A stretch of DNA of 64,000 nucleotides from UBA9926 sp018645765 (GTDB lineage: Bacteria > Pseudomonadota > Gammaproteobacteria > Pseudomonadales > Azotimanducaceae). The stretch covers positions 62,001 to 126,000 of the forward strand of contig CASIBO010000012.1 in NCBI GenBank assembly GCA_949372755.1. Direction: 5' to 3'. Positions within the stretch are counted from its first letter, which is position 1, and every line of letters begins with the position of its first letter. The notes beneath the pieces are model-generated. The model saw only the letters and a program-made list of their open reading frames with translations, ran no database searches and had not been told where the DNA came from. This document shows, piece after piece, positions 8,995 through 16,848 of the stretch. Position numbers and translations under genes: made by a program.

Positions 8995-9348
8995 TCAATC
9001 TGCTTTGGCGGTAAAAAAATCGGCTCTGGCCGTTCCCGTTTCATCGTAAACCGGTTCCGCCAAATCGATTTGATATTTCAACACCTCCGCGCCGCGAATA
9101 CCGAATTGACCCAGGGTTTCACGCATATCGCTGTACCAATGATTTTTAAAATGATTCTCAAGTGCCTCTGTTGTAGCCCAACGTTCAAAAACCCGTATAC
9201 GGCCTGGGGTTAGCGGATCCGGGCACCAGTCATAGTCCAAGATTCCCTCTTGGGTGAGTGCGCCGACAATCAGGGGTTTTGCCGCGGCCATCGCCGCATC
9301 CATTTGTGCCGGATCGAGATCCACCGTGCCTGAAATGATTATTTTCAC
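8995..9348 (-). CDS. small ABM-fold (antibiotic biosynthesis monooxygenase-like) protein
   Basis: I start this 117-residue protein at the GTG at 9348 because AAAGGAGAAATTT precedes it directly and the family fold begins there (KIIISGTVDLDP); the longer open frame upstream has no such resemblance. The pattern of a beta strand, a DAAMAAAKPLIVGALTQEGILDYDW segment and RIRVFERWATTEALENHFK matches small dimeric ferredoxin-like ABM proteins (quinol monooxygenase YgiN-like). It lies 82 bp downstream of the TetR gene on the same strand and may share its transcript. Whether it is a cofactor-free monooxygenase is unknown. Confidence 0.78.
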   Translation of the reverse strand: MKIIISGTVDLDPAQMDAAMAAAKPLIVGALTQEGILDYDWCPDPLTPGRIRVFERWATTEALENHFKNHWYSDMRETLGQFGIRGAEVLKYQIDLAEPVYDETGTARADFFTAKAD

Positions 9349-9430
9349 AAATTTCTCCTTTTTTAAATCCGATCTGTCTCGGATGAAAACCTTTACAGGC
9401 TTAGCATACATATTGCGCGCTAGACCGGCG

Positions 9431-10174
9431 TTACACCAACCGTGGGTTTTCGGCCCTCTGACCCTCACCCTGCTCGCTTGTCGGAGATTGTTTTGGCTGA
9501 TGATCCCCAGCGGTCAACGCGCTTTTACTGATTTGAACGTCCTGAAACATGTCTCGCACTGTTGACTTTAACCATTCAATCGCAATTTTTGCCTGCGCAT
9601 TGAGAACCTGACCTTCAGAGGCCTGCGCATTAAAGGCAATCCCTTCTAACAAATACCGAGTGAGCGCCGTTGCCAATCCATATTGCTCTGATTGCGCAAG
9701 ATCCGGGAAAATGCCTTCCGATTTTTCCCGCCACGCTGTTTGAAAATCACGGATCGCCGGCGCAAGCATGCCTTTAAGTTCCGCATCTGTTCGAGAGGCC
9801 ACTAACAGCTCACAGTAGACTGCAAACAGCGGCGATTGTAGCTGATCCCAGAAAGCATCGATCCCCTCGCCGACCAACGTGAAATCAGCATTTTCGTTCA
9901 GTTTTGACAGCGTCTCCTCAAAGGCTTCAAGGCGTTTGCGATGCAAATGCTGCACCGATGCACGAATCAAGTCTAAGCGCTGAGGGAAGTGATGTAACAT
10001 CGCACCCCGCGAAACCTTGGCCTGTTTTGCAATTTTCTCAGTGGTTGTGTTGTTAAACCCGATCGAAAGAAAGCAATCCAATGCCGCATTTAAGATGGCC
10101 GTTTTGGTTTGTTCACTTTTGGTTTTTTGCCAAGACTTCCCGACTTGGGCGACCCGTTTTTGCTTTTCGTTCAA
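9431..10174 (-). CDS. TetR/AcrR family transcriptional regulator
   Basis: This 247-residue protein has an N-terminal TetR helix-turn-helix: AALDCFLSIGFNNTTTEKIAKQAKVSRGAMLHHF (about 30-63), the helix pair and HHF being diagnostic. The rest is an all-helical ligand-binding domain; the last about 35 residues are polar and probably disordered. It is divergent from the ThuA-like gene starting at 10248, with 73 bp between them, and a perfect palindrome sits in that gap. It probably represses itself and the divergent catabolic set and is released by a pathway metabolite, perhaps an acyl-CoA; the ligand is not deducible. Confidence 0.9.
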   Translation of the reverse strand: MNEKQKRVAQVGKSWQKTKSEQTKTAILNAALDCFLSIGFNNTTTEKIAKQAKVSRGAMLHHFPQRLDLIRASVQHLHRKRLEAFEETLSKLNENADFTLVGEGIDAFWDQLQSPLFAVYCELLVASRTDAELKGMLAPAIRDFQTAWREKSEGIFPDLAQSEQYGLATALTRYLLEGIAFNAQASEGQVLNAQAKIAIEWLKSTVRDMFQDVQISKSALTAGDHQPKQSPTSEQGEGQRAENPRLV

Positions 10175-10196
10175 GACGGCAAGGCCTCTTTACTCG

Positions 10197-10211
10197 CTGA
10201 TGATTCATCAG
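10197..10211. promoter_or_regulatory. candidate TetR operator (15-bp perfect palindrome)
   Basis: CTGATGA-T-TCATCAG is a perfect inverted repeat with 7-bp arms and one central base. It lies in the 73-bp gap between the divergent TetR and ThuA-like genes, the usual place and size for a TetR-family operator. Assignment to this regulator is by position. Confidence 0.55.
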
Positions 10212-10247
10212 GATACTACTGGAAAGCAATCGTTCAGTCACTCTGCC

Positions 10248-11033
10248 ATGTCGGATCCTCATTTTCTCGTGATCACCAAGGGGCACCCTTTCGAGAAAGG
10301 GCCCTTCTTTAAGATGCTCGATGAACTCGACGGTCAGTACACACATGTAGAGCAACCTTTGGCGGCCAGCATTCTGGAACCAGAACTGATGCGCCCCTAC
10401 GATTGCTTGGTCTTTTACGACATGCCCGGCATCAATTTTGAATCCGGCGGACCAATCTATCCGGAACCTCCTCCGGGTTTTAAAACGCAGTTTCGAGCCT
10501 TACTGAAAGAAGGCAAGGGCATGGTTTTTTTGCATCACGCCATCGCAGGATGGCCGAGCTGGCCGGAGTATCGCCGTATTATCGGGGGCCAGTTTCTCTA
10601 TACCGCACGTGAGATCGACGCAATCAAGGTTCAAGACAGCGGCTACCGGCACAACGTGCGCCATGAGATCTCTGTCGTCGACCCAACTCATCCGGTGATG
10701 GACGGTCTACCGGCCCGCTTTGAAATGACGGATGAGCTTTACCTCTATGAAGTGGATGAACCCGATATCACCCCCTTGTTAACGAGCAACTACACCTTTC
10801 AGCAAGAACACTTTTACTCTGCAGCGGCTGTTGTTGAGCGGGGTTTGATGCACTGGAACGACGGTTGGACGCACCCTTCCGGCAGCAACCTCGTGGGTTG
10901 GACCAAACAATTCGACAACAGCCGAATCTGTTATCTTCAAGGTGGCGATGACGCGCAAGCCTGGCAAAACGAGCAGTATCAACAGCTGCTGAACAACGCA
11001 ATTGCCTGGGTTAGCAATGCGGCCGGTGCCTAA
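10248..11033 (+). CDS. ThuA-like domain protein
   Basis: From the ATG at 10248 the protein is 261 residues: FLVITKGHPFEKGPFF at the start, then a flavodoxin/glutamine-amidotransferase-like fold with FLHHAIAGWPSWPEYRRIIGG, the VVDPTHPVMDGLP segment and DELYLYE, all typical of ThuA-like domains (PF06283). An in-frame ATG at 10200 would add 16 residues but sits inside the palindrome, and the family fold starts at 10248, so I chose the latter although neither ribosome site is strong. ThuA-like proteins are linked to sugar or glycoside metabolism in other bacteria, but few are characterised. A second copy of the family occurs at 13080. The function here is unknown. Confidence 0.85.
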   Translation: MSDPHFLVITKGHPFEKGPFFKMLDELDGQYTHVEQPLAASILEPELMRPYDCLVFYDMPGINFESGGPIYPEPPPGFKTQFRALLKEGKGMVFLHHAIAGWPSWPEYRRIIGGQFLYTAREIDAIKVQDSGYRHNVRHEISVVDPTHPVMDGLPARFEMTDELYLYEVDEPDITPLLTSNYTFQQEHFYSAAAVVERGLMHWNDGWTHPSGSNLVGWTKQFDNSRICYLQGGDDAQAWQNEQYQQLLNNAIAWVSNAAGA

Positions 11034-11163
11034 TCGCCTAAACGACCGGTCCAGAAAACACGCACTCGCCCTTTTATCTGCAAAGTGCCGCGCAAAGTGC
11101 CGCGCAATCTGCGTTCAAAGCGATTCCATAAATCAATTTAATCTGCCCCCGAATTCACTCGGA

Positions 11164-11433
11164 ATAGCCCTGAACGTTTTCATAAACAGCCCTGAGCGTT
11201 TCCCTAAACAGCCCTGAGCATTTCCCTAAACAGCCCTGAGCGTGAGCGTTTCCCTAAACAACCCTGAACGTTTCCCTAAACAGTCCTGAGCATTTCCTTA
11301 AACAGCCCTGAGCATTTCCCTAAACAGCCCTGAGCGGCTTCAAGGAAACAGCCCTGAGCCGCTTCGAATAAATGCCTTGAGCGTTTTCATAAAAGCAGCC
11401 TTGAGCGTTTTCATAAAAACAGTCTTGACTGAC
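11164..11433. repeat. degenerate 22-bp tandem repeat array (about 11 units)
   Basis: Units resembling ACAGCCCTGAGCGTTTCCCTAA follow head to tail. Clean 22-bp copies begin at 11164, 11186, 11208, 11258, 11280 and 11302, and longer variants (24-28 bp) at 11230, 11324, 11348 and 11394. The variation is mostly in GCG/GCA and in TCCCTAA/TCATAAA. Before it, 11034-11163 holds only a short duplicated AAGTGCCGCGC (about 11085-11106). There are no unique spacers of CRISPR type and no Cas genes. The array ends just before a candidate promoter for the SDR gene. Confidence 0.9.
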
Positions 11434-11453
11434 TCTTTTGCCTTGCCTAGGCT
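11425..11453 (+). promoter_or_regulatory. candidate promoter for the SDR gene at 11499
   Basis: TTGACT (11425-11430) is 5/6 to the sigma-70 -35 box and is followed after 17 bases by TAGGCT (11448-11453), a weak -10 box. The start codon lies about 46 bases downstream. The pair directly abuts the tandem repeat array. Confidence 0.35.
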
Positions 11454-11498
11454 TAGACCCTTGAATTATGCGTCCTTCTGGCCGCCAGAGTTTTTGTT

Positions 11499-12236
11499 AT
11501 GACATCATCCCATTTAGGGCTTTCTGCCATCGTTACCGGCGGCAATAGCGGCATTGGTCGCGCCACTGCAGCAAAACTGCTGAAGGAAGGCGCACGAGTA
11601 CTCGTTGTGGATCTTCAAACCGAGCCCAGCTGGACGGCAGAGCACCTGCAATATTATCAAGCGGATGTTGCAGCTGAGGGCAGCCCGGCAGCCATCATTG
11701 CCTGCGCCATCGATCACTTCGGTCAACTCGACTTTTTGGTCAACAATGCGGGCATGGTCGGAGGCAGCGATGTAGAAAACATGGCAGATGATGTCTGGGA
11801 TCGAATCCTGAACGTTAATTTAAAGGCGGTGTTTAAACTTTCTCGCGCAGCTATTCCTCATTTAAAGAACAGCAGCCGCGGACGCATTGTGAATATTGGG
11901 TCAATCATGTCTCGCCTAGCAGGCCCAGGCATGGGCGCCTACACCACCTCAAAGCACGCTGTGGCAGGTTTAACCAAAACGCTGGCCTTGGAGCTTGGCG
12001 CTTTTGGCATCACCGCCAACTATATTTTACCGGGCGCGATCGTCACGGGCATTACGGGGCCCGCGATTGCAGCAGACCCATCCTTCACGGAATTCTGGAC
12101 CAAGAAGTCTGCGATTGGCCGACTTGGACAACCGGAAGATATTGCCAACGCGATCAATTTCCTGCTTACTGCAGAGGCAGCCTTTATCACGGCCCATGGC
12201 TTAGCGGTTGATGGCGGCGTTATGGTAAACCCGTAA
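11499..12236 (+). CDS. SDR family oxidoreductase
   Basis: This 245-residue classical short-chain dehydrogenase has TGGNSGIG at 13-20, NNAG near residues 82-85, Ser in IGSIMSR and Tyr148/Lys152 in YTTSK. The C-terminal VDGG with MVNP is normal for the FabG-like group. Asp38 in LLVVD-type context (VVDLQ) after the second strand suggests a preference for NAD(H). It opens a series of catabolic genes with another SDR, ThuA and LLM proteins on the same strand, separated by short gaps. It probably oxidises a secondary alcohol; the substrate is unknown. Confidence 0.9.
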   Translation: MTSSHLGLSAIVTGGNSGIGRATAAKLLKEGARVLVVDLQTEPSWTAEHLQYYQADVAAEGSPAAIIACAIDHFGQLDFLVNNAGMVGGSDVENMADDVWDRILNVNLKAVFKLSRAAIPHLKNSSRGRIVNIGSIMSRLAGPGMGAYTTSKHAVAGLTKTLALELGAFGITANYILPGAIVTGITGPAIAADPSFTEFWTKKSAIGRLGQPEDIANAINFLLTAEAAFITAHGLAVDGGVMVNP

Positions 12237-12302
12237 TCGACTGATCCAGAACCGTAAACCTGCAAAAATATTTAAAACGCAACATCAACCTAGGAGCACA
12301 GA

Positions 12303-13061
12303 ATGGATTTAAAACTCACCGGACACAACGTCATCATCACAGGCGGTACAAAAGGTATTGGCCGCGCCATCGCTGAAACCCTGGCGGAGGAAGGCTGCAA
12401 TATTGCGATCTGCGCTCGAAGCGCTGATGATGTTAGCAGCGCAGTTGACGCGTTATCTGCCAAAGGCGTGAAGGTCACCGGGCAAGCCCTCGACGTTGCC
12501 GATGGCGATGCGTTTGCAGCATGGATCAATTCTGTTGGGGAAGAGCTTGGCGGAATCGATGCTTTTGTCTCGAACGTTTCCGGCGGCAATGCACCGGGCG
12601 ATGCAGGCTGGATCTCTCAGTTCAACTACAACATTTTATCTGCAGTCCATGGCGTTGAAGCCTGCAAGCCGTTTTTCGAAAAATCCGCCAACGCCAGTGT
12701 CGTCATGATTTCAACGACTGCCGCTTTGGAGCACTTCATGAACGCCGGGCCTTACAACGCAATGAAGGCAGGTCTGCTCAATTATTCGGGCGCTCTGTCC
12801 CAAGAATTAGGCGCTAAAGGCGTTCGCGTTAATGCGATTAGCCCAGGGCCGATTTTTGTTGAAGGCGGTTCATGGGACAAAATTAAGCAAGGTATGACCG
12901 CTTTTTATGATTCAACGCTTGCAACGATCCCACTCGGCCGTTTAGGTTCCGCAGAGGAAATCGCTGCACAAGCCGCTCTCTTAATCAGCCCGCTCGGCGG
13001 GTTCACAACGGGCACAAACGTTGTGATCGATGGTGGCATGACTAAGCGGATTCAATACTAG
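12303..13061 (+). CDS. SDR family oxidoreductase
   Basis: This 252-residue SDR has TGGTKGIG at 13-20 and the catalytic YNAMK (Tyr151, Lys155), with Ser in ISTTAA. The usual NNAG is replaced by SNVSG, a variation seen in some SDR subgroups. Arg40 after the second strand (CARS) fits NADP(H) use. The ATG follows CCTAGGAGCACAG. It sits 66 bp after the previous SDR and 18 bp before the second ThuA-like gene, so it is probably part of the same transcript. It shares only family-level similarity with its SDR neighbour, so the two are unlikely to be recent duplicates. Confidence 0.88.
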   Translation: MDLKLTGHNVIITGGTKGIGRAIAETLAEEGCNIAICARSADDVSSAVDALSAKGVKVTGQALDVADGDAFAAWINSVGEELGGIDAFVSNVSGGNAPGDAGWISQFNYNILSAVHGVEACKPFFEKSANASVVMISTTAALEHFMNAGPYNAMKAGLLNYSGALSQELGAKGVRVNAISPGPIFVEGGSWDKIKQGMTAFYDSTLATIPLGRLGSAEEIAAQAALLISPLGGFTTGTNVVIDGGMTKRIQY

Positions 13062-13079
13062 AACAATCGGAGTTATCCC

Positions 13080-13820
13080 ATGTCAGAAACAGCCCTCAAG
13101 GCCTATCTGGTTGCCGCAGGCGACTATCATGATATTGATTATGCCCGACTAGAGCTGCTCAAGCTTTTGGCCGAGCACCCATCAGTCCGCACGACAGTTG
13201 CCAGTGATTATAGTGATAGTGAGGCGATCGCAAGCAGCGATTTCCTGATTTCCTATACCTGTAATCTCATTCCCACCGAAGCCGAGCAAATTGCACTAAA
13301 AGGCTTTGTGGAGAAAGGCGGCAAGTGGTTCGCGCTGCATGGGACCAACTCCATCCTTGAATTCACCGAGAACGGCGTGGCCTGCCCTGAGGTTGCGCCG
13401 GTTTTCATGGAAACTCTGGGCTCACAGTTCATGGCACATCCTCCGATTCAGCCCTTTACCGTTAAGATCTCGAATCCAGATCACCCCCTTGTTGCCGGCA
13501 TTAATGAGTTCGAAACCGATGACGAGTTATATCTTTGCAAGCAACTGGCAGATCACGACATGTTGCTGCATACCGAGTTTACGGGTGAGGCGACCGGCTT
13601 TGTGAATACCGATTGGCCAGACAATGCACCAAGACCCATTTATTACCTAAGACCACTAGGCGATGGCGAAGTACTTTACCTAAACTTGGGTCATTGCCGA
13701 GGGCATTACGATATGCAGCCGATGGTACCTTTTTATCCCAATGTTGAAATGGGCTCATGGGATAAGCCTGAGTATTACGAGCTCCTACGCCGCGGCATTG
13801 CCTATTGCAAAGGTGACTAA
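13080..13820 (+). CDS. ThuA-like domain protein (second copy)
   Basis: This 246-residue ThuA-like protein shows the strand start AYLVAAGDYHDIDYARLELL, SSDFLISYTCN, the WFALHGTNSI segment (where ThuA proteins carry LHH/LHG), NPDHPLVAGI and DELYLCKQL, then YLNLGHCRGHYD near the end. The arrangement parallels the gene at 10248 but sequence identity is low by eye, so the two are paralogous families rather than a recent duplication. The ribosome site is TCGGAGTTATCCC. It precedes the LLM gene by 3 bp and is almost certainly co-transcribed. The molecular role of this family is not established. Confidence 0.82.
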   Translation: MSETALKAYLVAAGDYHDIDYARLELLKLLAEHPSVRTTVASDYSDSEAIASSDFLISYTCNLIPTEAEQIALKGFVEKGGKWFALHGTNSILEFTENGVACPEVAPVFMETLGSQFMAHPPIQPFTVKISNPDHPLVAGINEFETDDELYLCKQLADHDMLLHTEFTGEATGFVNTDWPDNAPRPIYYLRPLGDGEVLYLNLGHCRGHYDMQPMVPFYPNVEMGSWDKPEYYELLRRGIAYCKGD

Positions 13821-13823
13821 ACG

Positions 13824-14795
13824 ATGACGAAGCCTTTCCGTTTTGGCGTACAAAGCTTTCATGCTGAATCTGGCAAAGACTGGGCCAACCAAGCTCAAAG
13901 AGCCGAGGCATTAGGCTATAGCGCATTTCATCTGGCCGACCATATTATTGGACCCGGTCCAGCACTTGAGCGAACCAATCATCCTGTGCAAAGTTTAGCG
14001 GCCGTACCCGCTATGGCGTATGCCGCAGCCGTTACCAACCACATCAAAATTGGCTGCCGCGTTTTTTGTATCGACTACCACCTCCCGGTTGTCCTGATTA
14101 AAGAAGCCATGACGATTGACTTGCTCTCAAACGGCCGTCTTGAGCTTGGTTTAGGCGCAGGCTGGCTTGCCGATGAGTATCAGGCGATCGGACTTACAAT
14201 GGATTCCCCCGGGCGACGCATTGACCGCCTTGAACGGGTCGTTCAAGCGGCCAAGGCGTACAGTCAAAACGGCGTCGTTGCCATCAACAATGAAGACATC
14301 ACCTGGCAAGAGTTCGAAGGCTTACCCAAACCGGTAAGCCAACCGCATCCACCAATCATGATCGGCGGCGGCTCGCCGAGGGTGCTTCGTCTGGCAGGCA
14401 GAGAAGCGAACATTGTCAGCCTAAACTTTAATAATCGTAAAGGCGTTATCGGGCCCGACGGCATCAGCACCTCAACGGCCTCCGAAACGCTCCGAAAGAT
14501 CCAATGGGTTAGGGAAGGTGCTGGCGAGCGATTCGACGAGCTTGAACTTGAAATTGGCGCTTATTTCACCTTCGTGACGGACAATGCACAACCGATTGTT
14601 GAGGGCTTTGCCCAGAATTTTGGCTCCACCCCAGAGGAAATGCGCAAGCACCCCCATGCCTTGTTCGGGTCCGCAACAGAAATCTGTGATGAGCTCGAGG
14701 CCCGACGGGAAGAATATGGTATTTCCTACATTACGGTGGGAGAAACCAACATGGAGAGTTTTGCGCCGGTTGTTGCCGCCTTGCAGGGACGGTGA
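13824..14795 (+). CDS. LLM-class (luciferase-like) flavin or F420-dependent oxidoreductase
   Basis: This 323-residue TIM-barrel protein is a bacterial-luciferase-like oxidoreductase. Diagnostic segments are FRFGVQSFHAESGKDWANQAQRAEALGYS at the N-terminus, DLLSNGRLELGLGAGWLADEYQAIG (about 93-117), GRRIDRLERVV, and PPIMIGGGSPRVLRLAGREANIVSLN (about 174-199). This pattern is close to the F420-dependent LLM subfamily, but many proteobacterial members use FMNH2 supplied by a reductase. It could perform a Baeyer-Villiger-type or hydroxyl/keto conversion on a pathway intermediate. It is the fourth gene of the run that starts at 11499. Confidence 0.87.
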   Translation: MTKPFRFGVQSFHAESGKDWANQAQRAEALGYSAFHLADHIIGPGPALERTNHPVQSLAAVPAMAYAAAVTNHIKIGCRVFCIDYHLPVVLIKEAMTIDLLSNGRLELGLGAGWLADEYQAIGLTMDSPGRRIDRLERVVQAAKAYSQNGVVAINNEDITWQEFEGLPKPVSQPHPPIMIGGGSPRVLRLAGREANIVSLNFNNRKGVIGPDGISTSTASETLRKIQWVREGAGERFDELELEIGAYFTFVTDNAQPIVEGFAQNFGSTPEEMRKHPHALFGSATEICDELEARREEYGISYITVGETNMESFAPVVAALQGR

Positions 14796-14930
14796 GACCG
14801 CTTGGTGCGGATCAAATGCGTTTCAGTAACCCTTGCCCGTTCATAAGCAAGCGCGCCAAATGATACAAACAAGGCAATAGACAACCTTCACTTTCTACAA
14901 TTTAACATCTTGATTCAATTAGGAGCGTTT

Positions 14931-15677
14931 ATGAGTCTGCAGGGAAAAACGGCCGTTGTGATCGGCGCCTCTGGTCAACATAATTTCGGCGTCGCTATTG
15001 CCCGGCTCCTTGCTCGAAACGGTGCGAGGGTTGTGGTTTCAGGTCGACGACTGGAACCGCTTCAAGCTTTAGCTAAAGAAATTAATGGCCTGGCAATCGC
15101 CTGTGATATGAGTGACGCCGCGTCCATTGAGGCGCTGTTTACCGAGGCAAAAGCCCAAACGGGGCGGGTTGATATCGCAATCAACAGCGCGGGCGGACTT
15201 GCTGCAAGCCCGATCGCAATGCTCACCCCAGAACAAATTCAGCCGACTTTGGATGTAAGCTTTATCGGTGCCCTCTTATGCTTTCGCTACGCCGCAGAGG
15301 CCATGACCGATGGCGGCTCGATTATCACGATCTCCTCCCTAACCGCCCGATTACCAGGACCGGCACTGAGCGTCTATGCCGCCGCGAGAGCCGGCATCGA
15401 CTACGCGATCAAAGTCGCCGCCTTGGAATACGGACCGAAACAGATTCGTTTCAACAGCATTGCAGCCGGTCTAATTCAGACAGACATGACGGATGCCATG
15501 TTTACGGCAGGGGATTCCGAGGCGCGTTTTATTCCCCATATTCCCGCGGGACGCATGGGCACCATTGACGACATTGCACAAACCGCCCTTTGGTTAGCCG
15601 ATGATGAAACGTCCGGCTTTATTAACGGCCAACTAATTGATGTATCGGGTGGCCAACAAAACGGTAAGCTGCCCTGA
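14931..15677 (+). CDS. SDR family protein with Arg in place of the catalytic Lys
   Basis: The ATG at 14931 is chosen because TTAGGAGCGTTT lies directly upstream; a TTG at 14910 is open but has no such site. The 248-residue protein has the SDR fold but altered motifs: IGASGQHNFG instead of TGxxxGIG, INSAGG instead of NNAG, Ser136 retained, Tyr149 retained, and YAAAR giving Arg153 where the active-site Lys is expected. The C-terminus (SGFINGQLIDVSGGQ) is normal. It may be a divergent active enzyme, or a binding or pseudo-enzyme subunit. It starts a new small group with the ABM and LEH genes. Confidence 0.85.
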   Translation: MSLQGKTAVVIGASGQHNFGVAIARLLARNGARVVVSGRRLEPLQALAKEINGLAIACDMSDAASIEALFTEAKAQTGRVDIAINSAGGLAASPIAMLTPEQIQPTLDVSFIGALLCFRYAAEAMTDGGSIITISSLTARLPGPALSVYAAARAGIDYAIKVAALEYGPKQIRFNSIAAGLIQTDMTDAMFTAGDSEARFIPHIPAGRMGTIDDIAQTALWLADDETSGFINGQLIDVSGGQQNGKLP

Positions 15678-15730
15678 GACTTCATCGCAACCTTAAAAAA
15701 GGGTGAGGCGCGCCCGCAGGAGACTATGCA

Positions 15731-16129
15731 ATGACCACCCTACTTGCCCATATCACGATCAAGCCTGGATCCGAAGATGAGTTCGAACGCATCATGACGT
15801 TCATGGTTGATAGCACCTTATCAGTCGAGGACGGGGTGGTTCGGTACGAATATTTCAAGGGTCAAAAACCCAACTTCTATTACTGCCTACTCAGCTTTCG
15901 AGACAAGTGGGCCTTCTATGACCACCAAAATTCTGATCATCATGAGGGCGTCGATTTTAGTGCAGTCATTGAATCAATCAGCCTCGAATATCTAGATCCG
16001 GTTGAAGGCGCCAACCCGCTGGCCAAAACCATTGATGCGCCCCTTGAGCCACACCATAGCGACGCGATGGTTGAGGCGGGGAAACGCTATCCTTTAACCA
16101 TTGCAGACTGGTGGCTGCCGCGCCGCTAA
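15731..16129 (+). CDS. antibiotic biosynthesis monooxygenase (ABM) domain protein
   Basis: This 132-residue protein starts TTLLAHITIKPGSEDEFERIM, the first strand and helix of the ABM dimeric ferredoxin-like fold, followed by VVRYEYFKGQKPNFYYCLLSFRDKWAFYDHQNSDHH, the strand-helix-histidine segment of YgiN/HapK-like monooxygenases. The C-terminal about 45 residues (EGANPLAKTIDAPLEP onward) extend beyond the minimal domain. It lies 53 bp after the SDR gene and before the LEH gene. Cofactor-independent oxygenation or a small-molecule-binding role is possible; neither is shown by sequence alone. Confidence 0.82.
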   Translation: MTTLLAHITIKPGSEDEFERIMTFMVDSTLSVEDGVVRYEYFKGQKPNFYYCLLSFRDKWAFYDHQNSDHHEGVDFSAVIESISLEYLDPVEGANPLAKTIDAPLEPHHSDAMVEAGKRYPLTIADWWLPRR

Positions 16130-16186
16130 AGATTCTGCAACATTGTGATTATTAGCTGAATAAACGTTTAGGAGCAGGAGCCCGCC

Positions 16187-16549
16187 ATGACACCGATTGA
16201 AATTGTTGAAGCATTTATCGAAGGCTGGAACCAAATGGATTGGGAAACAGTCGTTGGCTTGCTGGCCGATGACGTGGTTTACCACAACATCCCGATGGAA
16301 AAATTAGAAGGTAAAGCAGCAGCTGAGGCCTTCATCCGTGGCATGCAAGCCGATGCCGTTGATTGGATTACGTTGAATATCGCGGCCAATGGCTCTGTCG
16401 TCTTAACTGAGCGTATCGACAACTTCAAAATGAGCCATGGTAAGGATGTTTCCGTCCCGGTCATGGGGACATTCGAAATCGAAAATGGAAAAATAAAAGC
16501 TTGGCGCGACTATTTCGACTTAAACACCTTCGCCTCGCAAATGACCTAA
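16187..16549 (+). CDS. limonene-1,2-epoxide hydrolase-like protein (SnoaL-like fold)
   Basis: This 120-residue protein matches the limonene-epoxide hydrolase family: PIEIVEAFIEGWNQMDWETVVGLLADDVVYHN at the start, the TERID segment giving Arg76 and Asp78, and AWRDYFD with Asp108. These correspond to the Arg-Asp-Asp catalytic set of the Rhodococcus enzyme, so epoxide hydrolysis is plausible. The ribosome site is AGGAGCAGGAG. An epoxide hydrolase next to SDRs and an ABM protein would fit a pathway that epoxidises a cyclic terpene-like substrate, but that is inference; polyketide-cyclase-like relatives share the same fold. Confidence 0.82.
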   Translation: MTPIEIVEAFIEGWNQMDWETVVGLLADDVVYHNIPMEKLEGKAAAEAFIRGMQADAVDWITLNIAANGSVVLTERIDNFKMSHGKDVSVPVMGTFEIENGKIKAWRDYFDLNTFASQMT

Positions 16550-16568
16550 GCCGAATCCCCGGCACGAT

Positions 16569-16584
16569 CGCAAAGCCGTTTGCG
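16569..16584. promoter_or_regulatory. inverted repeat upstream of TonB receptor gene (candidate operator)
   Basis: CGCAAA-gccg-TTTGCG is a perfect 6-bp inverted repeat in the 299-base gap before the TonB receptor gene. A TTGACG at 16692 in the same gap has no good -10 partner. A LacI-type regulator is possible but not shown. Confidence 0.25.
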
Positions 16585-16848
16585 TTGAACCCAATAAAAG
16601 TAGTTTCCCAACACACTCAACCCTACCAAGACAGGTTGCTAGACGCCTTTTAAAAGGTCGCAATGACCAAATTTTCTGCGACAATTTTTGCTTGACGCCG
16701 GCCCTGTAACCCTAGGACACTCATAGAGGGTTGGTATGACCTGTCTTTGCTTGGCTAGGACGACGACTACCAACTCAAACGCTACATTGATTAACGTTAA
16801 GGAAGATATTTATACGTTGAGTTACAACAATAACAAAATGGGGAAACC

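Noticed and set aside
9349..9468. 40-residue N-terminal extension of the ABM-fold protein
   Set aside because: It precedes the GTG start with a good ribosome site, overlaps the TetR gene end and has no fold resemblance.
11164..11433. CRISPR array
   Set aside because: The repeats are contiguous with no unique spacers and no cas genes are nearby; it is a tandem repeat.
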